Shown here: positions 50,084 to 59,653 of the stretch, in pieces
How the letters are laid out: each line of letters starts with the position of its first letter
How positions within the stretch are numbered: position 1 is the stretch's first letter
Source of the DNA: Clostridiales bacterium
GTDB taxonomy: Bacteria; Bacillota_E; Sulfobacillia; Sulfobacillales; JAIMBI01
Assembly: GCA_027318915.1 (NCBI GenBank)
Contig: DAHVOH010000001.1
Span: forward strand, 50,411-114,410
Direction of reading: 5' to 3'
Length of the DNA: 64,000 bases
The notes under the pieces: generated by a model
What the model saw: the letters and a program-made list of their open reading frames with translations, nothing else
Database searches by the model: none
What the model was told of the DNA's origin: nothing
Program-made: the position numbers and the translations under genes

Positions 50084-52207
50084 TCACGCCGACGAAGCGA
50101 CACGCGACCGGCGCTGTCCGAAGGGCCAGAAGGCGGCCGGACCCAATAAGGCGATGCTGGCCGGGACCAACACGGTGCGCACGATCCAGGTGTCCAGCAG
50201 GATGGCGGCCGCCAACCCCAGCCCCAGCGTCCGCATGATTTGGAGCGGGCTCACCAGCAGCGCCGCAAACACGACGGTCATGATAAGCCCGGCGCCGGTA
50301 ATCATGCCGCCCGTGGCGGCAAGCCCCGATCCGGCCGCGTTGCGGCTGGATCCGCCGCCATGCAGCACTTCTTGGATGCGGTGGAGCAAAATGACCTCGT
50401 AGTCCATGGAAAGACCGAACAGCAGCGCGAAGATGAGCGGCGTGATGGAACTGTCCAGCGGCGCTGCCTCAAATCCCCAGTGCCCGTGCTGAACCGCGTA
50501 AACGAGAATCCCGGCCGTGGCTAACGCCACCAGACCGTCAAACACCACCCCCAGCAGGGCCTGCAGCAGAGACCCGGTGGAGACGAACAGCACCACCAGC
50601 GCCACCAGCGCGACCGCAGCCAACACCCAGGGTAAGCGGGCCCGCGTCAGATGGTTGAAGCTGTCTAAGGCGGCGGTGAGACCGCCCACGCCAAAGCGCG
50701 CGGAGGCAGGGACGGAACGTCCCACCACCTGGGAGATGCGGTGGATGAGGGTGAGCGTGGCGGCTTGGTCGGGTCCGCTGCGCGCGGTGACGAAGAGTGC
50801 CACCAGATGGGGATCGTAGCGGGGCTGGATGAAGTGGCTGAGAAGACCGGCCAAGGCGGGCGAGACCGAGCCGTGGGGTCCGGCGGCGGCCGCCAGCATC
50901 TGCGGGGGCATTCCCAGCAGGGTCGGCGACGCCACACCGGCGACATTGGGCAATTTTTCGAGACGGTCGGCCACCACGCCCACGGTGCGCCAACTGGCCG
51001 GCTGATTGACGGTGGTTGGCAGGTCGATGGCCACGGCGATGGGGGCGATGCTGCCGGGGCCGTTGACGCGCTGCTGCACGGCCACCGCCTGACGCTGCAC
51101 GGCGGACGGCGGCAGCATGGTGGCAAGGTTGGCGGGTGTCTGCATGGCCAGATGCACGCCGAGGCGCGCGGGGATCAAGAGGAGGATGACGCCGATGATG
51201 AGCGCGGGCCACGGTCGGCGAGAGACGGCACGGCCAACCCAGGGCCAAAACGCATCGGGACGGCGATGATGGGGCAGGGTGCCCCAACCGATGCGCGGAC
51301 CGGCCCAAGCCAGGACGGCCGGCAACAACGAGTGGGTCGCCAGCAGGGTGGCCAGCACGGCAACCCCTCCACCCACGGCCAGCCCGCGCCAATAGGCCGT
51401 GCCGCCCAGCAACAGGGTGCCGATGGCCAGTGCCACCGCCAGACCGGAATAAAACACCGAACGCCCGGCCCGTTTCATGGCCACGGCGAGAGCGTCCCGG
51501 GTCGAGGCTCCGTCGTCCAACTCGCGACGAAAGCGCGAACTGATGAACAGCGCGTAGTCGATGCCCACGCCGAGGGCCAGAAAACTGACAATGTCCGTCA
51601 GGTAGACCGAAAGGGTCATGTGGGTCTCGAGCAGGTCGATGAGGGCCAGCGCCAGTTCCGAGCCCGCGATGGCCATCAAGAGCGGCAACAGGGCCGCGGC
51701 GATCGAGCCGAAGACCCAGAGCAGCAGCAGAATCAGGAACGGGACCGCCAAGACACCGCTGGTACTCAGCGTGCGCGTCGCTTCGCGAATCACCTCCTGC
51801 CCCACCGCACCGGTGTTCACACCGGTGACGCGGGCACCCTGGCTGGTCAGGGCATGCTGAAACCGGTCGGCCGACGCGACCGTCATGCCGGAAGGCGGCA
51901 GGAACAGGATTCCTCCCGCGCGAAGAGCGTACAGACGGCGGGCGTCGGTCGGAACGGTGCGGGCAACGTCTTCGATGCGGGTCAGGGGCAGACGCTGGAT
52001 CAACAAGGGATGGGGACTGGGGGGCGGGGTCAGTTGGCTGACTTGGTTGTTGGCCCACACCGCTGAACTGGCGGGGTCCTCAAATCCGCTCGAGGACAGG
52101 TGATGGGTGACATGAAGCGCGAGCGGAAGGGCCAAAGCGGCCGCGAGCACCCACACAGCGACGATGAGTCGAGGCCGTCGCGCCAACAGTGACACCCACC
52201 AGGACAC
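50084..52207 (-). CDS. MMPL-family RND exporter
   Basis: A 707-residue inner-membrane exporter of the MMPL family, which moves lipids or hydrophobic compounds using the proton gradient. It has the two-half RND layout: helix 1 at RLIVAVWVLAAALALPLALH, an external domain, a five-helix block with LGVGIDYALFISSRFRREL near residue 235 (the Asp-Tyr proton-relay pair), a second helix and external domain, and a second block with LLFGLSMDYEVILLHRIQEV near 590. The start is GTG 52205-52207 after AAGGGGG; longer readings overlap the divergent ABC gene and are rejected. Cargo unknown. Confidence 0.87.
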   Translation of the reverse strand: MSWWVSLLARRPRLIVAVWVLAAALALPLALHVTHHLSSSGFEDPASSAVWANNQVSQLTPPPSPHPLLIQRLPLTRIEDVARTVPTDARRLYALRAGGILFLPPSGMTVASADRFQHALTSQGARVTGVNTGAVGQEVIREATRTLSTSGVLAVPFLILLLLWVFGSIAAALLPLLMAIAGSELALALIDLLETHMTLSVYLTDIVSFLALGVGIDYALFISSRFRRELDDGASTRDALAVAMKRAGRSVFYSGLAVALAIGTLLLGGTAYWRGLAVGGGVAVLATLLATHSLLPAVLAWAGPRIGWGTLPHHRRPDAFWPWVGRAVSRRPWPALIIGVILLLIPARLGVHLAMQTPANLATMLPPSAVQRQAVAVQQRVNGPGSIAPIAVAIDLPTTVNQPASWRTVGVVADRLEKLPNVAGVASPTLLGMPPQMLAAAAGPHGSVSPALAGLLSHFIQPRYDPHLVALFVTARSGPDQAATLTLIHRISQVVGRSVPASARFGVGGLTAALDSFNHLTRARLPWVLAAVALVALVVLFVSTGSLLQALLGVVFDGLVALATAGILVYAVQHGHWGFEAAPLDSSITPLIFALLFGLSMDYEVILLHRIQEVLHGGGSSRNAAGSGLAATGGMITGAGLIMTVVFAALLVSPLQIMRTLGLGLAAAILLDTWIVRTVLVPASIALLGPAAFWPFGQRRSRVASSA

Positions 52208-52424
52208 ACCTGCACCCCCTTGTCCGCGTCGCGACCACTTTAGCAGATACCACCGGGCGGCGGGTGGACAAATCGCCGGCCGCCCGCTCCCGTCCTCGGT
52301 GGGTCGCCCAAATCCGCCGGCGGGCGCGGCGGCGATCCGCCGGGCGTTCGGGCGACGCGGACGGTCAAGAGGTGCCGGCGAGCGTGTTCGGGAATACATC
52401 AAGGGCGATGGGAGCGTGGGGACC

Positions 52425-54152
52425 ATGCTGAAATTATGGAAATTTCTACAGCCGGACCGGACGCTGGTCGTCCTGGTGCTGGTGCTGACCTTTCTGCAGA
52501 CGATGTCGTCGCTGTACTTGCCCACGTTGATGTCCGACATTGTGGACAAGGGGGTCATCCCCGGCCACATCCCCTACATCATTCACGTGGGAGCCTTCAT
52601 GCTGGCGGTGACGCTGGCCGGAGGCGCCGCGGCCGTCTATGCCAGCCTCTACGGGGCAAAAGCCACGGCCGGCTTCGGCCAGCGCATCCGAAGCCGCCTC
52701 TTTGGGCATGTGGAGGATTTCACGCTGCACGAATTCGATCAGATTGGCACCTCATCCCTCATCGTTCGCACCACGAACGACGTGATGCAGGTGCAGCAGC
52801 TGGTCAACATGCTGCTGCGGATGATGGTCATGGCGCCCCTGACCGCGTTCGGCGGCATCATCCTGGCGGTCTACACCGACGCCCGGCTGGCCTGGATCGT
52901 GTTGGTGTCGATTCCGGTGCTGGGCTTGGCCATCTACCTCCTGATGCGGCGTGGGTTGGCGCTGTTCCGAGCCATTCAGAACAAGGTCGACGGCTTGAAT
53001 CGGGTGCTCCGCGAGAACTTGACCGGCACCCGCGTGATTCGGGCGTTCAATCGCACGACCTACGAAGTGGCCCGGTTCGATGACGCCAACGTGGGGCTGA
53101 CGGACACCTCCGTGGAAGTGTTTCAACTGATGGCGATGGTGATGCCGGCGGTCATGCTGGTGATGAACTTGTCGACGGTGGCGATCGTGTGGTTCGGCGG
53201 GCTCGAGATCAATGCCGGGACGCTGCAGATCGGGCAGTTCATGGCGTTTATTCAGTATGTCATGCAAATCATGTTTGCGGTCATGATGGTGTCGATGATG
53301 GCGTTCATGATTCCGCGCGGTCAGGCCTCGGCGCTGCGCATCAACGAAGTGCTGGCGATGGAGGCGGAGATCACGGATCCCGCCGAGCCGCAGGAATCGG
53401 GAATGCTCCGGGGCCAAGTGGAATTTGACCACGTGACGTTCTATTATCCCGGAGCCGAGGAGCCGGCCGTGGCCGACGTGACGTTCACCGCGCGGGCCGG
53501 GGAGACCACCGCCATCATTGGCGGCACCGGCGCCGGGAAGTCGACCGTGGTCAATCTGATTCCCCGCTTCTACGACGTCAGCGGGGGCACGCTGCGCGTC
53601 GACGGGGTGGACGTGCGCGCCATGTCCCAGGAGCGTCTTAGGGCGAAGATCGGCTATGTGCCCTCGCGCCCCGTCCTGTTCACGGGCACCGTCGCCGACA
53701 ACATCCGCTATGGCGATCTGGGCGCCGACGACGCCGCCGTGCAGCGGGCGGCGGCGACAGCGCAGGCGACGGAGTTCATCGACACCTTGGGGGATGGCTT
53801 CCAGTCCGTCATCGCGCAGGGCGGAGCCAACTTATCGGGCGGACAAAAGCAGCGCCTCGCGATCGCGCGGGCGCTGGTGCGGCGCGCCGAGATTTACGTG
53901 TTGGACGACTGTTTTTCGGCGCTCGACTACAAAACGGACGCGCTCCTGCGCCAGGCGCTGCGGCGGGAAGTGAAGGCGGCCACGGTGCTGATCGTGGCCC
54001 AGCGCGTGAGCACGGTCATGGACGCCGACCAGATCGTGGTGATGGATGACGGCCGCGTCGCCGGTGTGGGCACCCACCGACAGCTAATGGAGTCGTGCGC
54101 GGTGTACCGGGAAATCGTGTCGTCGCAGTTGACGCCGGAGGAAATCGCATGA
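52425..54152 (+). CDS. ABC exporter half-transporter with degenerate ATP site
   Basis: A 575-residue half-transporter: six membrane helices (about residues 15-310) then a nucleotide-binding domain. Walker A is IGGTGAGKSTVVN and the signature NLSGGQKQRLAIARAL is canonical, but the Q-loop reads GYVPSRPVLF (Ser for Gln), Walker B reads YVLDDCFSALD (Asp for catalytic Glu) and the H-loop reads VAQRVST (Gln for His). This set is typical of the degenerate partner in heterodimeric exporters. It overlaps the next gene by four bases (ATGA), which encodes the complementary half. Cargo may be a drug, lipid or peptide. Confidence 0.92.
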   Translation: MLKLWKFLQPDRTLVVLVLVLTFLQTMSSLYLPTLMSDIVDKGVIPGHIPYIIHVGAFMLAVTLAGGAAAVYASLYGAKATAGFGQRIRSRLFGHVEDFTLHEFDQIGTSSLIVRTTNDVMQVQQLVNMLLRMMVMAPLTAFGGIILAVYTDARLAWIVLVSIPVLGLAIYLLMRRGLALFRAIQNKVDGLNRVLRENLTGTRVIRAFNRTTYEVARFDDANVGLTDTSVEVFQLMAMVMPAVMLVMNLSTVAIVWFGGLEINAGTLQIGQFMAFIQYVMQIMFAVMMVSMMAFMIPRGQASALRINEVLAMEAEITDPAEPQESGMLRGQVEFDHVTFYYPGAEEPAVADVTFTARAGETTAIIGGTGAGKSTVVNLIPRFYDVSGGTLRVDGVDVRAMSQERLRAKIGYVPSRPVLFTGTVADNIRYGDLGADDAAVQRAAATAQATEFIDTLGDGFQSVIAQGGANLSGGQKQRLAIARALVRRAEIYVLDDCFSALDYKTDALLRQALRREVKAATVLIVAQRVSTVMDADQIVVMDDGRVAGVGTHRQLMESCAVYREIVSSQLTPEEIA

Positions 54153-56053
54153 GCGTCGACAACCAGAACCGCGATCGGCCGGGCCTGCCCGGCGGAGCGG
54201 GCCGCGGCGGATGGGGCGGCGGTGGCCCCATGGGCTTGGCCATGCCCGTGGAGAAGCCCAAAAACGCCAAGGCCACCTTGTTCCGGCTCCTCGCCTATTT
54301 TCGGCCGTATACCTTCCTGCTGTCGGTGGTCTTGGCGGCGGCCATGCTGAGCACCGTGTTCAGCATCCTGAGCCCGAAGCTCTTGGGCAACATCACCACC
54401 GATCTGTTCCAGGGCTTTGTGGAGAAGATGCGCCACGTCCCGGGTGGCGGCGTCAACTTCCCCGAAATCCTGCACCTCCTCGCGGTGTTGGCTTTTCTCT
54501 ACGTGTCCAGCGCCATCTTCAGCTGGCTGCAGCAGTACGTCATGGCCGGCGTTGCCCAGCGCGCGGTGTACACCATGCGTCGCCAAGTGATGGGGAAGTT
54601 GACGCGCTTGCCCATCAGCTTTTTCGACACGCACCCTCACGGGGAGGTTCTGAGCCGGTTTGTGAATGACTTCGACAATATCAGCAGCACGTTGCAGCAG
54701 AGCCTGACCCAGGCCATCACCGCCGTCGTCACCTTCATCGGCGTGGTGGTGATGATGCTGACCATCAGCCCCATGCTGACCCTGGTGATTGCCCTCACGC
54801 TGCCGCTCAGCTTCGTGCTGACCAAGGGCATCGCCACGCGCTCCCAGCGCTACTTTCTGGCGCGGCAGCGCCGGTTGGGCGAGCTGAACGGGCATGTGGA
54901 AGAAATGTACACGGGACACGTGATCGTCAAAGCGTTCGGACACGAGCGCCGCTCCATCCAGCACTTTGAGGAGATCAACACGCGGCTTTACGACTCAACC
55001 TGGAAGGCGCAGTTCGTCACGGGCATCATCATGCCGTTGATGAACGTGATTGGCAACCTGGGCTACGTGCTGGTGAGCGTCATCGGCGGCATTCTGGTCA
55101 CGCGCGGCAGCATGCCCATCGGCGATATCCAGGCCTTCATTCAGTATGCCCGCCAATTCAGTCAACCCATCACCCAGTTGTCCAGCATCTCCAACGTGAT
55201 TCAGTCGGCGCTGGCGTCGTCGGAGCGCGTGTTTGAGATCCTGGACGAGCCGGAGGAACCGGCCGATCCGGTCCCGGCCGCGGACATCCCGAACCCGCAG
55301 GGCGCCGTGGCGTTCCAGCATGTGGGCTTCCGCTATGACGCCGACCAGCCGCTGATTGAGGACCTGAACATCGATGTGCGGGCGGGCGAGATGGTCGCCG
55401 TGGTCGGACCCACCGGCGCGGGCAAGACGACGCTGGTGAATTTGCTCATGCGTTTCTACGAGGTGCAGCAGGGGCGCATCACCGTGGACGGACAGGACAT
55501 TGCGGGGCTGGCGCGCGGGCGCCTCCGGCAGCTGTTCGGGATGGTGCTGCAGGACACGTGGCTCTTCCACGGCACCATCCGCGACAACATCGCCTACGGG
55601 CGGCAGGGAGCGGACCGCGCGGCGATCGTGGCGGCGGCGCAGGCGGCGCACGCGGACCACTTCATTCGCACGTTGCCGGACGGGTACGACACGGTCCTGA
55701 ACGAGGAAGCCTCCAACATTTCCCAGGGTCAACGGCAGCTGCTGACCATCGCCCGGGCCTTTCTGGCCGATCCGCCCATCCTGATTCTGGACGAAGCCAC
55801 CAGCAGCGTGGACACGCGCACCGAGCTGGCCATTCAGGCCGCCATGGCCGCCCTGATGCGCGGTCGGACCAGCTTTGTCATTGCCCATCGCCTCTCCACG
55901 ATTCGCGGGGCGGATCTGATTCTGGTGATGAATCATGGGCGGATTGTCGAGCAGGGAACGCACGAGGCCTTGATGCAGCGCGGAGGGGTCTATGCCGATT
56001 TGTACAACAGCCAGTTCGCCGCCGCCGAACCCCTGCACCGGGCTGCCCTTTGA
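54149..56053 (+). CDS. ABC exporter half-transporter with canonical ATP site
   Basis: A 634-residue half-transporter with a Gly-rich N-terminal extension (about 40 residues), six membrane helices and a nucleotide-binding domain. Walker A VGPTGAGKTTLVN, Q-loop GMVLQDTWLF, Walker B LILDEATSSVD and H-loop VIAHRLSTI are all canonical, but the signature is NISQGQRQLLTIARAF instead of LSGGQ. Pairing with the upstream half would give one active site (its own Walker motifs with the partner's LSGGQ) and one degenerate site, as in BmrCD or TM287/288. ATG 54149 lies in the stop of the first gene. Confidence 0.93.
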   Translation: MSVDNQNRDRPGLPGGAGRGGWGGGGPMGLAMPVEKPKNAKATLFRLLAYFRPYTFLLSVVLAAAMLSTVFSILSPKLLGNITTDLFQGFVEKMRHVPGGGVNFPEILHLLAVLAFLYVSSAIFSWLQQYVMAGVAQRAVYTMRRQVMGKLTRLPISFFDTHPHGEVLSRFVNDFDNISSTLQQSLTQAITAVVTFIGVVVMMLTISPMLTLVIALTLPLSFVLTKGIATRSQRYFLARQRRLGELNGHVEEMYTGHVIVKAFGHERRSIQHFEEINTRLYDSTWKAQFVTGIIMPLMNVIGNLGYVLVSVIGGILVTRGSMPIGDIQAFIQYARQFSQPITQLSSISNVIQSALASSERVFEILDEPEEPADPVPAADIPNPQGAVAFQHVGFRYDADQPLIEDLNIDVRAGEMVAVVGPTGAGKTTLVNLLMRFYEVQQGRITVDGQDIAGLARGRLRQLFGMVLQDTWLFHGTIRDNIAYGRQGADRAAIVAAAQAAHADHFIRTLPDGYDTVLNEEASNISQGQRQLLTIARAFLADPPILILDEATSSVDTRTELAIQAAMAALMRGRTSFVIAHRLSTIRGADLILVMNHGRIVEQGTHEALMQRGGVYADLYNSQFAAAEPLHRAAL

Positions 56054-56316
56054 ACATCGAGCCCGCCCATTTCCCGTGCCGGGCAGGCGCAAGCGGGTGG
56101 GCCCGCAGGGCGAGACACCCCGAAGCATGGGTGGTATCCTGACACGGTCGGATGGAACGGCCCCCATCGACGCGACGGTGGCTTATACCGCCGCAGAGCG
56201 GCCGGTGCCGGGAACGTCTGGAAGCGCCGTCATCCAATCGGGAGTTCGGCGGCGGGAGCGTTGATATCCCGGCCGGGCCCGCGCGCACCGTGGGACAGGG
56301 GAGGAGCAGGACAGTC

Positions 56317-56961
56317 TTGACGGTCATCGGGGTGCTGGGCACGACTCACGATCCTGCTCTACGCGCCCGGTATCATTATCCGCTGTCGCTCCTGAAAGAC
56401 GCCATCACGGCGTTTCGCCCCGACGTCATCTGCGGGGAGGTGATGCCGGAGAGTTGGCCGCGCCTTCAAGAAGATCCGCGGTATACGGCGGAGGACTTCA
56501 TCGAACCGCCCAGCGAATACGATGAGCTCATCTTTCCGCTTTGCCGGGAGCGGGGCATCGAATTTGTGCCGATCGACTGGTGCGAACTGGACGTATGGGG
56601 TAACTTTGACCCTCTGGAGCCTTATTCGCCCGACGCGCGCCCGGCGCTTGAGGCCCGCTTGGCGGAGTGGGACGATCGCATACGGGCCACCTGGGACCAG
56701 AGTGCCATCCCCTTCAACTCGCAGGCCTACGATGACTTGGCTCGGGCCAAATACGAATGGATCGCCTCGATCAACCCCGTTGCCGCCATGGTCCAGTGGA
56801 CGAGCCGCAACCACATCATGGCCCAGCGTATCAGGAATGCCGCCGCCCGGCATGCGGGACGCCGGATTTTGGTGGTCGTGGGCGCCGACCATACTTACCT
56901 CGTGGCGGATTTGCTGCGCGGCGGGGACTGGGAGCTGGTGTACCCGCTCCGTCCGATCTGA
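56317..56961 (+). CDS. TraB-like protein of unknown function
   Basis: A 214-residue soluble protein beginning VIGVLGTTHDPALRARYHYP and ending VVVGADHTYLVADLLRGGD, with CGEVMPESW near residue 37 and VPIDWCELD near 85. The GTTH near the start and GADH near the end parallel the GTxH/GxGH pair of TraB/Tiki and DUF5694 proteins, and the layout is like the protein at 23537. Activity is not established. The start is TTG 56317, with GGGGAGGAGCAGGA just upstream; no ATG fits. The region 56054-56316 before it holds no other gene. Confidence 0.6.
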   Translation: MTVIGVLGTTHDPALRARYHYPLSLLKDAITAFRPDVICGEVMPESWPRLQEDPRYTAEDFIEPPSEYDELIFPLCRERGIEFVPIDWCELDVWGNFDPLEPYSPDARPALEARLAEWDDRIRATWDQSAIPFNSQAYDDLARAKYEWIASINPVAAMVQWTSRNHIMAQRIRNAAARHAGRRILVVVGADHTYLVADLLRGGDWELVYPLRPI

Positions 56962-56980
56962 GCTCGGCCCCCGTCGATCG

Positions 56981-57790
56981 TCAGGACGCCAGAACCGCCT
57001 CCAGGAGCCGACCGATCCCCTGCAGGGCGGCGCCGACGTCCGGCGAGAGCCCGTAGCGGACGGCGATAGCCTGGGGATTCTGGTACATCACCACGCTGCC
57101 GGAAGAGCTTTCACGGACCAAAACCCTGGCCGGGAGATCCAATGCCAGGTCGGGTGCGGCCAGCATGGCCGGCGTTCCTTGGGCTGGGTGCCCCAGGATG
57201 ACCACCGTGGTTTCGGGCATCTCGAGGCCGACAGACCGGGCGCCGGCGGCATGATCGATCTCGGCAAAGACGGTGACACCTTTTGACCGAGCGGCCGAAA
57301 CGATTCGCCGTACCGTCTCGGCGACGCCGTAGGGGCTCGTCCGGCGGAGCACAGGCTCCACCGCATCCGCACCCGCGGGCACCGATGGGAGCGGGTCACC
57401 TTCCCACCACAGGGAGAGTTCGATGTGATCCGGGTCGTGAAAAGCGAGGACCGCGCTGCCCTCGGTATCCGTGATGGGCGCATGCTCCACGCCTAAGGAG
57501 ACAAAATGTTCCGCCCAGAGCGCGAGATCCTCGCGACGGGCCACCCGGAATCCCACGGGTCCCATGCCGATGTGCCGGTGGTCGGTGGGTTGCGGCACTT
57601 CAGCCAGGCCCGGGTGCAGTGTGAGAAGTAGTGCGGCGTGGGGATGGCGCAGGACGACGGTGGCCGACGTGTCTCGCTCTGTCGTCTCCACGGGCGTCAA
57701 GCCCAGGACATTTTCATACCAGCGCGCACTGGTGCGGACATTCGACACCGCGATATCCAGACGACCCACTCCATGAAGTTCCGGCGCCAT
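56981..57790 (-). CDS. VOC domain fused to a DUF302 domain
   Basis: A 269-residue two-domain protein. Residues 1 to about 132 are a VOC (glyoxalase-like) unit: VGRLDIAVSNVRTSARWYEN, IGMGPVGFRVARREDLALW and AVLAFHDPDHIELSLWW, with His and Glu metal ligands. Residues from about 145 to the end are DUF302-like: VAETVRRIVSAARSKGVTVF, EIDHAAGARSVGLEMPETT, ILGHPAQGTPAMLAAPDLAL, ALDLPARVLVRESSSGS. The LPC Cys of the DUF302 protein at 31594 is replaced by LPA here. ATG 57790 is chosen; a GTG three bases earlier is possible. Substrate unknown. Confidence 0.8.
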   Translation of the reverse strand: MAPELHGVGRLDIAVSNVRTSARWYENVLGLTPVETTERDTSATVVLRHPHAALLLTLHPGLAEVPQPTDHRHIGMGPVGFRVARREDLALWAEHFVSLGVEHAPITDTEGSAVLAFHDPDHIELSLWWEGDPLPSVPAGADAVEPVLRRTSPYGVAETVRRIVSAARSKGVTVFAEIDHAAGARSVGLEMPETTVVILGHPAQGTPAMLAAPDLALDLPARVLVRESSSGSVVMYQNPQAIAVRYGLSPDVGAALQGIGRLLEAVLAS

Positions 57791-57793
57791 CAC

Positions 57794-58399
57794 AGCATTC
57801 CTGCCTCTCGTCCAGCGGGGGCCGACCTCTACCCCCGAGTGTCTCTCTTGACATCATACGCCATCCCTGCTTTCCCCGATCGTTGGTTGTCCGATGGGCG
57901 ACGGACCTCGATCGCTCGCCGTCAGCTCCCGTGTCCGGGTGGAGCCCCATCGGGCGCCCCTCGGAGCGCCGCTGCCGTCCGGTGGGAGAGCAGGACTGAT
58001 GGGGTGTGCCCAGGGAGAACGCGGCCGTGTGGCGAAGGGTTCCTGCGGACAGCGCGCCGGATGGCCGTCGTGGCGTCGGCCGACGCGGCCTGTCGGGCAA
58101 CCGCTCCCGGTCGGCCGGTCGAAACGGGGGATGGGGCGGTGGCGGGACATACGGTTCGCCGCACGGTCTCCGCGGAGGGACAAGGCCGGCGTGCGGTGCT
58201 CGGCGGACGTGTTTTCCCGGGTGTGGTGCGGCGCAGGGGGTACGGCCGCGGCCGGGGATGGGGACGGCGGGCTGCCCTCGTGCGGGGCGTGGCCATTCCT
58301 CACGGACCTCATGCGGTTCGGCTCCGTCCGGGCGACGACTGTTCAGAGTCGGGGGCTGTTGGTCCCGGTGTCTTAAGGCAGGAGAGAGGGGTCCGAATC
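57794..58399. other. Gap between VOC-DUF302 and class V aminotransferase genes
   Basis: About 600 bases between divergent genes. A plus-strand frame is open into the aminotransferase but its composition (Arg, Gly, Pro) is that of chance sequence. AT-richer bases at 57845-57890 may hold the promoter for the minus-strand gene. Confidence 0.4.
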
Positions 58400-59536
58400 A
58401 TGGGGATGTCCTGGGAGTCGGTGCGGAGTCATTTTCCGGTGATGGAGCACACAACGTATCTCAATTCGTCGGCTGTGGGCCCGATGCCGGATTTTCTGGC
58501 CGATGCGCATCTGCGCGCGTTCCAGAACCGGGTTTCAGGCCCCCGTCGGGATGATGCCGCGTTGGCTCAGCAGCGGGCGGGCAGGGAGCGGATGGCACAA
58601 TATCTGCGCGTGTCGCCGGACGATCTCGCCTTCATGGGGACGACGACCGAGGCGATCAACATCGTGGCGCATTCACTTTCGTGGCAGACGGGCGACGAGG
58701 TGGTCGTCCATGACCACGACTTTCCGTCCAACCTCCTGCCCTGGGTTCGGCTGCGCGAACGAGGCGTGGTGGTGAAGCAGGCCCGTTCGGACGGCGGCCG
58801 GCTGTCCGTGCAGGCGGTGCTGGACCAGGTGACGGCACGCACCCGCGTGGTTGCGCTGTCCCACGTCTTCTACCAAACCGGGTACCGCGTGGATCTTGAC
58901 GCGCTGGGCGCGGAGCTGCATCGGCGCGGCGTGCTGCTCAGCGTGGACGGCATCCAGGCGCTGGGCCTGATCCGGCCCTCCTTGACCCACGTGGATTTCT
59001 ATATGGGGGCCACGTTCAAAAGCCTCCTGGGGTCGTTCGGCTTGGCGATGCTCTATGTCCGGCCCGATGTGGCGGACCGGCTCATTCCTTCGATGGTGGG
59101 CTATGCGTCGCTGATTAGCGAGGAGATCCCGTCGCCGGGCGAGCCCTTTGTCTACAAAGCGGGCGCGCAGCGGTTTCAATTGTCGCATGTCAACACGCCC
59201 GGGCTTTATGTCCTGGCCGATACCCTGGAATTTTTCGAGTCGCTGGGTTGGGACGCCATCACGGACCGGGTCCTGGCATTGTCCGGATCTTTGGTGGAAG
59301 CGTTGGACCATGTTGCCGGCGTGACCGTCATCACCCCTCGGGAGTCGTCCGCACGATTGGGCATTGTCGCGTTTGACGTGGACGGTCTCGATTCCGAGGA
59401 GGTCGTGGGGCGTCTGGACCAGGCGGGCATCGTGTGCGCGGCGCGGGAGGGCCATGTGCGCGCCTCCGTCCACGTGTACAACAACGAGGCCGACGTGATG
59501 CACCTGGTGCGCACGGTGGCGGACTTGGCCCGCTGA
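58400..59536 (+). CDS. Class V aminotransferase (PLP enzyme, epimerase/desulfurase-like)
   Basis: A 378-residue PLP fold-type I enzyme. It opens YLNSSAVGPMPDFLADAHL, has MGTTTEAINIVAHSL near residue 77 for phosphate binding, VVHDHDFPSNLLPW, SHVFYQTGYRVDLDALG near 158, and the PLP lysine in FYMGATFKSLLGSFGLAML near 210 after the Asp of LSVDGIQALG. No reactive-loop cysteine typical of IscS/SufS was recognised, so an isopenicillin-N-epimerase-like or kynureninase-like role is more likely than desulfuration. GGAGAGAGGGG precedes ATG 58400. It leads a four-gene run on the same strand. Confidence 0.83.
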   Translation: MGMSWESVRSHFPVMEHTTYLNSSAVGPMPDFLADAHLRAFQNRVSGPRRDDAALAQQRAGRERMAQYLRVSPDDLAFMGTTTEAINIVAHSLSWQTGDEVVVHDHDFPSNLLPWVRLRERGVVVKQARSDGGRLSVQAVLDQVTARTRVVALSHVFYQTGYRVDLDALGAELHRRGVLLSVDGIQALGLIRPSLTHVDFYMGATFKSLLGSFGLAMLYVRPDVADRLIPSMVGYASLISEEIPSPGEPFVYKAGAQRFQLSHVNTPGLYVLADTLEFFESLGWDAITDRVLALSGSLVEALDHVAGVTVITPRESSARLGIVAFDVDGLDSEEVVGRLDQAGIVCAAREGHVRASVHVYNNEADVMHLVRTVADLAR

Positions 59537-59653
59537 GATGACGGAGGGGTGCAAGCCCCGAGCCGAGACGTTCCGACGGAGGATCCGCGGCGCGTTGCCG
59601 GGCCGACCGCCGCTTCGACGCGGGTGCCGCGGCGAGAAAGGGGGTGCGTCGGG

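Noticed and set aside
58400..59536. Class V aminotransferase as a cysteine or selenocysteine lyase serving the UGA proteins
   Set aside because: No reactive-loop cysteine was recognised and it sits in a different operon 24 kb away.
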